Positions 32,627 through 35,255 of a DNA stretch of 35,255 bases are shown here, one piece after another. The first letter of the stretch is position 1, and every line of letters starts with the position of its first letter. The position numbers and the translations under genes are program-made. The notes under the pieces were generated by a model. It saw only the letters and a program-made list of their open reading frames with translations. It was not told the origin of the DNA and searched no databases. The stretch comes from Syntrophobacter sp. SbD2 (lineage in GTDB: Bacteria > Desulfobacterota > Binatia > UBA9968), in contig CAMDBU010000051.1 in NCBI GenBank assembly GCA_945889495.1, positions 1-35,255 of the forward strand, written 5' to 3'.

Positions 32627-33758
32627 GTTCTTTGATCGTCGGGTTATCGCCGCACATGGGGCACTCGGGATCGCGGCGCAATTTCAACGTGTTGATCTCC
32701 ATCGTCAAGGTGTTGAAGTGGAGCAGCCGGCCGACCAGGCTATCGCCCTTGCCGAGTATCAATTTCACTGCTTCCAGCGCTTCAATGACGCCGATCAGTC
32801 CGGGCAGCACGCCCAGAACGCCGGCCTCGGCGCAGCTCGGCGCCATGTCCGGCGGTGGCGGCTCGGGGTACAAGCAGCGATAGCAGGGCCCTTTGCCGGG
32901 ATAAAAAACCGTCGCCTGTCCCTCGAACTGAAAAATGCTGCCGTGGACGTTGGGCTTGCCGGTAAGCACGCAGGCGTCGTTGACCAGATACCGGGTCGGG
33001 AAGTTATCGCAGCCGTCGATGACCAGATCGTAGTCCTTCAAGATCTCCATGATATTTTCCGACGTCAGCTTGGCCTGATAGGGGATGACTTTGACGTCGG
33101 GGTTCAAGCCTTCGAGGGTTTTCTTCGCCGATTCGACCTTGGGCATGCCGACCCGGTCGTTGGCGTGAAGAATCTGCCGCTGCAAGTTGGAAATGTCGAC
33201 AACATCGTTGTCGATGATGCCCAAGGTGCCGACACCGGCGGCGGCGAGATAGTACGCGGACGGCGAACCCAAGCCGCCCGCGCCGACCATCAAGACTTTC
33301 GCTTGCAGCAATTTCGCCTGGCCGTCTTCGCCGACTTCAGGCAAGAGAAAGTGACGGCTGTAGCGGATTAATTGCTCGGGCGTGTACTGAAAATCTTGCA
33401 CCCACTTGAAGCCGCCGTTTTTCCAAGCGCCGTAACCGCCGGCCATGGAGGTGACGTTTTGATAGCCCATCTCTCGCATGACCTTGGCCGCCAAAAGCGA
33501 GCGCACGCCGCCGGCGCAGTAGGCGATGATCGGCGTGTTCTTGTCAGGAATGGCGGTCTCGACTTTGATTTCGAGAAACCCCCGGGGCAGCGGAATGGCT
33601 CCTTCGAGATGGCCCTGGCGCCACTCGTCGCTTTCGCGAACGTCGAGCAATACCGGCGACTTGCCATTGTTCTTCAACAGTTCACTGACTTGCTGCGGCG
33701 ACGCTTCCGGGATCTCCTTGCGCGCCTCGGCCATAATATCTTGAAAACTCTTGGCCAT
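32589..33758 (-). CDS. Rhodanese-E1 fusion, MoeB/ThiF-like adenylyltransferase-sulfurtransferase
   Basis: A 389-residue fusion that activates the C-terminal glycine of a ubiquitin-like sulfur carrier (MoaD/ThiS type) and can pass on sulfur. The N-terminal rhodanese domain (about 20-115) has its active-site Cys81 in AYCAGGVRS. The E1 domain (from about 127) has YSRHFLLPEVGEDGQ, the ATP loop GAGGLGSP (159-166), DNDVVDISNLQRQILH, DGCDNFPTRYLVND, Cys309 in APSCAEAGVLG, and zinc pairs CYRC (292, 295) and CPMC (366, 369). MOCS3/Uba4-type proteins have the rhodanese at the C-terminus; here the order is reversed. AGGAGG precedes the ATG. Pathway (molybdopterin, thiamine or tRNA thiolation) is not decided because no sulfur carrier is nearby. 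Confidence 0.93.
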   Translation of the reverse strand: MAKSFQDIMAEARKEIPEASPQQVSELLKNNGKSPVLLDVRESDEWRQGHLEGAIPLPRGFLEIKVETAIPDKNTPIIAYCAGGVRSLLAAKVMREMGYQNVTSMAGGYGAWKNGGFKWVQDFQYTPEQLIRYSRHFLLPEVGEDGQAKLLQAKVLMVGAGGLGSPSAYYLAAAGVGTLGIIDNDVVDISNLQRQILHANDRVGMPKVESAKKTLEGLNPDVKVIPYQAKLTSENIMEILKDYDLVIDGCDNFPTRYLVNDACVLTGKPNVHGSIFQFEGQATVFYPGKGPCYRCLYPEPPPPDMAPSCAEAGVLGVLPGLIGVIEALEAVKLILGKGDSLVGRLLHFNTLTMEINTLKLRRDPECPMCGDNPTIKELIDYEEFCSLRH

Positions 33759-33872
33759 GTTTCCTCCTAGATGGACCTTAGAGGTCTAAGTTATGTCTCG
33801 CTTTGGTCAATGTCAAGTTTGCGCGCGCTTGAACGATCGAGACCAGCGCGGCGGTACAAACGGAATTGAAGA

Positions 33873-33946
33873 ATTAACCACGAAAAGCACGAAAGGCACG
33901 AATTGGGGAAAGGCTTCGGAATTAAATTTCGTGCTTTTCGTGGTCA
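33873..33946. repeat. Palindromic element with nonamer arms (CACGAAAAG type)
   Basis: The left arm is 9-mers ACCACGAAA, AGCACGAAA, GGCACGAAT. The right arm in reverse complement is ACCACGAAA, AGCACGAAA, followed by TTT. The core contains AGGCTTCGG. It lies between the promoter side of the rhodanese-E1 gene and the end of the VOC gene. Confidence 0.8.
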
Positions 33947-33965
33947 TCCCTCTCCGATCCGCAGT

Positions 33966-34322
33966 TCAGCGCGGCAGTCGCACTTCCATCTTGAGGCCGT
34001 TGCAGTCCTTGACGAATAGCGTGGTCAGCTTGCCTTCTTGGTCGCGGATTTCGCGGATGATTTCGGCGTTCTTGGCTTTAAGCTCTGCGACGACTTTATC
34101 CATGTCGTCGGCGACGAAGCCGTAGTGGTTAATGCCGGTCTCGCTGGCCGACTCGATCAACTGGATCGGCGTCGAGCCGCTGAGCTCGATGAAACGGAAG
34201 CGGTTGCCGTCGCCGGCTTTGCGTTCCGCCGTCGGCTTGCCGCCGAGGATGGTTTCGTAATACTTGACCGCGTCATCGAGATTGGCGCAGTTGAGCGCGA
34301 TGTGGTCCAAACGATAATTCAT
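33966..34322 (-). CDS. VOC superfamily (glyoxalase/dioxygenase-like) protein
   Basis: A 118-residue single-domain vicinal oxygen chelate protein. It starts YRLDHIALNCANLDDAVKYYETILGGKP with a metal-ligand His at residue 7, has FRFIELSGSTPIQLIES, then INHYGFVADDMDKVVAELKAKNAEI and ends FVKDCNGLKMEVRLP with the typical Glu. The paired beta-alpha-beta-beta-beta modules and the H, H, E pattern match glyoxalase I-like proteins, but the substrate is not predictable. AGGGGG before the ATG is an acceptable ribosome binding site. Confidence 0.88.
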   Translation of the reverse strand: MNYRLDHIALNCANLDDAVKYYETILGGKPTAERKAGDGNRFRFIELSGSTPIQLIESASETGINHYGFVADDMDKVVAELKAKNAEIIREIRDQEGKLTTLFVKDCNGLKMEVRLPR

Positions 34323-34376
34323 GTTGCCCCCTAAAATTTTCTGGAATGCGAAAGTAACTGGAACGCGCTGGCAACG

Positions 34377-34673
34377 TCAAGGCGTCGCCGGTGGTTTAGG
34401 CGTGCCGCTTTGGCGCAGGTAGCCGCTTTTCTCCGCCATGCGGGCGCAGCCTTCGACGGCGTCGGCGAGCTGGTTGCGGTCGGCCAAGCCGAGATCGCGG
34501 GCGGCGCAGTCGAGGGTGGATTTTTTCTCCGGGTGAAACATGGTGATGGAGAGCGGACGGGGCCCCGGTGCGGCGCAACTGAAGAGATTGACGGCCAGGA
34601 AGGCGATTGCGACAATGTCGAATCGTCCAATGGTGACGGCTCGGTAGCCGGTGGGCATTCTGTTATGCTTCAT
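34377..34673 (-). CDS. Small putative lipoprotein
   Basis: A 98-residue protein from the ATG at 34673 (minus strand); the frame could extend upstream to 34745, but that would bury the signal. The signal-like stretch FDIVAIAFLAVNLFSC ends in a plausible lipobox LFSC with Cys33 as the lipidated residue. The mature part includes LDCAARDLGLADRNQLADAVEGCARMAEKSGY, with two cysteines, and a Pro/Thr-rich end. It has no recognised family. A promoter or ribosome binding site is not clear, so the start and even coding status are uncertain. Confidence 0.45.
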   Translation of the reverse strand: MKHNRMPTGYRAVTIGRFDIVAIAFLAVNLFSCAAPGPRPLSITMFHPEKKSTLDCAARDLGLADRNQLADAVEGCARMAEKSGYLRQSGTPKPPATP

Positions 34674-34884
34674 GGGTGGCGAATATTCTCTCCGCGCGGA
34701 GTTTGGTCGGTTCGACGACAACGAATTTGCCGTCGATGGTAACAAATAGCCGATGACAAAAGAATATACGCGACGAAAACCTCAGTGTGCCGGTAGTTGG
34801 CGCCGACGGTTCTTAGCTTCACCGAAGAGCGTATGACGGAGCGCTCAACCCATGCTAAAATCGTTTCGACCGTAGGGGGACACC

Positions 34885-35232
34885 ATGGCGCAAACAGAAG
34901 TGGAGTATGTGGGCAAACGGGTTGACGTGGAGATTATCACGGACACCTACAATATCCGCGGCACGGTATTCGTCCCGTCGACCGGCAAAGCGGCCTATAC
35001 TTATGCTTCGCGCTTGTCCGATCTGTTGAATGATGGCGATAAGCAATTCCTGGCCTTGACCAATGTCAAAGCGGTGTCGCTCAGCGATGTCAACGAGAAA
35101 TGGGAAGCGTGTTGTAGCAAAGTGAATCTGTCAGGGTCTAACGGCAACGTGAATATGTCAGGGTGGAAGGATGACAACCCTGACGATGAGAGACGAGAAA
35201 CGACTAGACATCATACAACGATCGTTACGTAA
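34885..35232 (+). CDS. DUF6812-like protein, probably truncated by an insertion sequence
   Basis: A reading frame of 115 codons with AGGGGGAC before the ATG. Residues 1-75 resemble DUF6812 proteins: VEYVGKRVDVEIITDTYNIRGTVFVP, then SRLSDLLNDGDKQFLALTNVKAVSL. From about residue 80 the sequence becomes Asn/Ser/Gly- and then Thr/His-rich and runs through two repeats that look like an insertion sequence end. So the natural C-terminus is probably missing, and the last 35 or so residues come from mobile DNA. The function of the family is unknown. Confidence 0.6.
   Translation: MAQTEVEYVGKRVDVEIITDTYNIRGTVFVPSTGKAAYTYASRLSDLLNDGDKQFLALTNVKAVSLSDVNEKWEACCSKVNLSGSNGNVNMSGWKDDNPDDERRETTRHHTTIVT
35122..35163. 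repeat. Two direct repeats resembling an insertion sequence end
   Basis: GTGAATCTGTCAGGG (35122-35136) and GTGAATATGTCAGGG (35149-35163) differ at one base and are spaced 27 bp apart. They lie directly upstream of a transposase-like start codon. Duplicated terminal motifs of this sort are typical of transposase binding sites. Confidence 0.55.
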
Positions 35233-35255
35233 TGAGCTGACGATGGTGGAAGCCG
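35171..35255 (+). CDS. N-terminus of a transposase-like helix-turn-helix protein (cut by window edge)
   Basis: The frame from ATG 35171 (or the in-frame ATG at 35186) reads MTTLTMRDEKRLDIIQRSL then RNELTMVEA and runs off the window. The MRDEKRLDIIQR...ELTMVEA pattern is the N-terminal helix-turn-helix start of ISNCY-type transposases as I recall them. Only 28 codons are visible, so the family call is tentative. GGAAGG lies just before the first ATG. Confidence 0.5.
   Translation, partial: MTTLTMRDEKRLDIIQRSLRNELTMVEA

Noticed and set aside
34677-34800. Minus-strand frame ending VTIDGKFVVVEPTKLRAERI
   Set aside because: Protein-like in composition, but it has no ATG, GTG or TTG start and is short; perhaps a remnant of a small gene.

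Overview
The window is a GC-rich chromosomal fragment of an uncultured, free-living Gram-negative bacterium. The runs merR-mutS-amiC / glnD-xerD and M50 protease-trpS-scpA-scpB-rluB resemble gene orders I recall from Deltaproteobacteria-grade lineages. The many orphan solute-binding proteins and CaiB-type CoA-transferases recall uncultured soil and groundwater relatives such as Desulfobacterota, Binatota or Tectomicrobia. This placement is inference; no rRNA or tRNA gene is visible.

Left third (1-12054), catabolism and uptake. Six secreted solute-binding proteins form three paralogous pairs (181/1213, 2271/11071, 3282/5057), with no permease or ATPase among them. A DUF4258 / YgiT-like toxin-antitoxin-type pair (4392-4982) sits between the members of one pair. 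Next comes an operon-like series: a hydroxycinnamoyl-CoA hydratase/lyase-like crotonase, an acyl-CoA dehydrogenase, two adjacent class III (CaiB/BaiF) CoA-transferases and a solute-binding protein. It could import a carboxylic acid, load it with CoA, desaturate it and cleave its side chain. One of the two CoA-transferases seems to lack the catalytic aspartate, which suggests a heteromeric enzyme.

Middle (12130-19000). A DUF6932-type nucleotidyltransferase-like gene with a small coiled-coil partner converges on recQ. Minus-strand genes follow: an ETHE1-like persulfide dioxygenase, a cysteine-dioxygenase-like cupin, a BNR-repeat protein and a DUF72 protein. A flavin reductase-type gene lies on the plus strand among them.

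Right half (19187-35255), mostly housekeeping: merR-mutS-amiC, glnD-xerD, a Phd antitoxin with a ParE/RelE toxin gene broken by an in-frame TAG, then M50 protease-trpS-scpA-scpB-rluB. A rhodanese-E1 (MoeB/ThiF-like) gene converges on rluB, and its probable terminator lies inside the rluB coding region. A VOC protein, a small lipoprotein and a DUF6812-like gene apparently cut by an insertion sequence close the window.

The most unusual signal is intergenic. At least ten gene junctions carry imperfect palindromes, or arrays, whose arms are short tandem repeats of exactly 7, 8 or 9 bp. The unit sequence differs between loci but the architecture is shared. Separate TCAGGAG/TAAGGGG heptamer arrays lie directly before the first four genes and contain their Shine-Dalgarno sequences.
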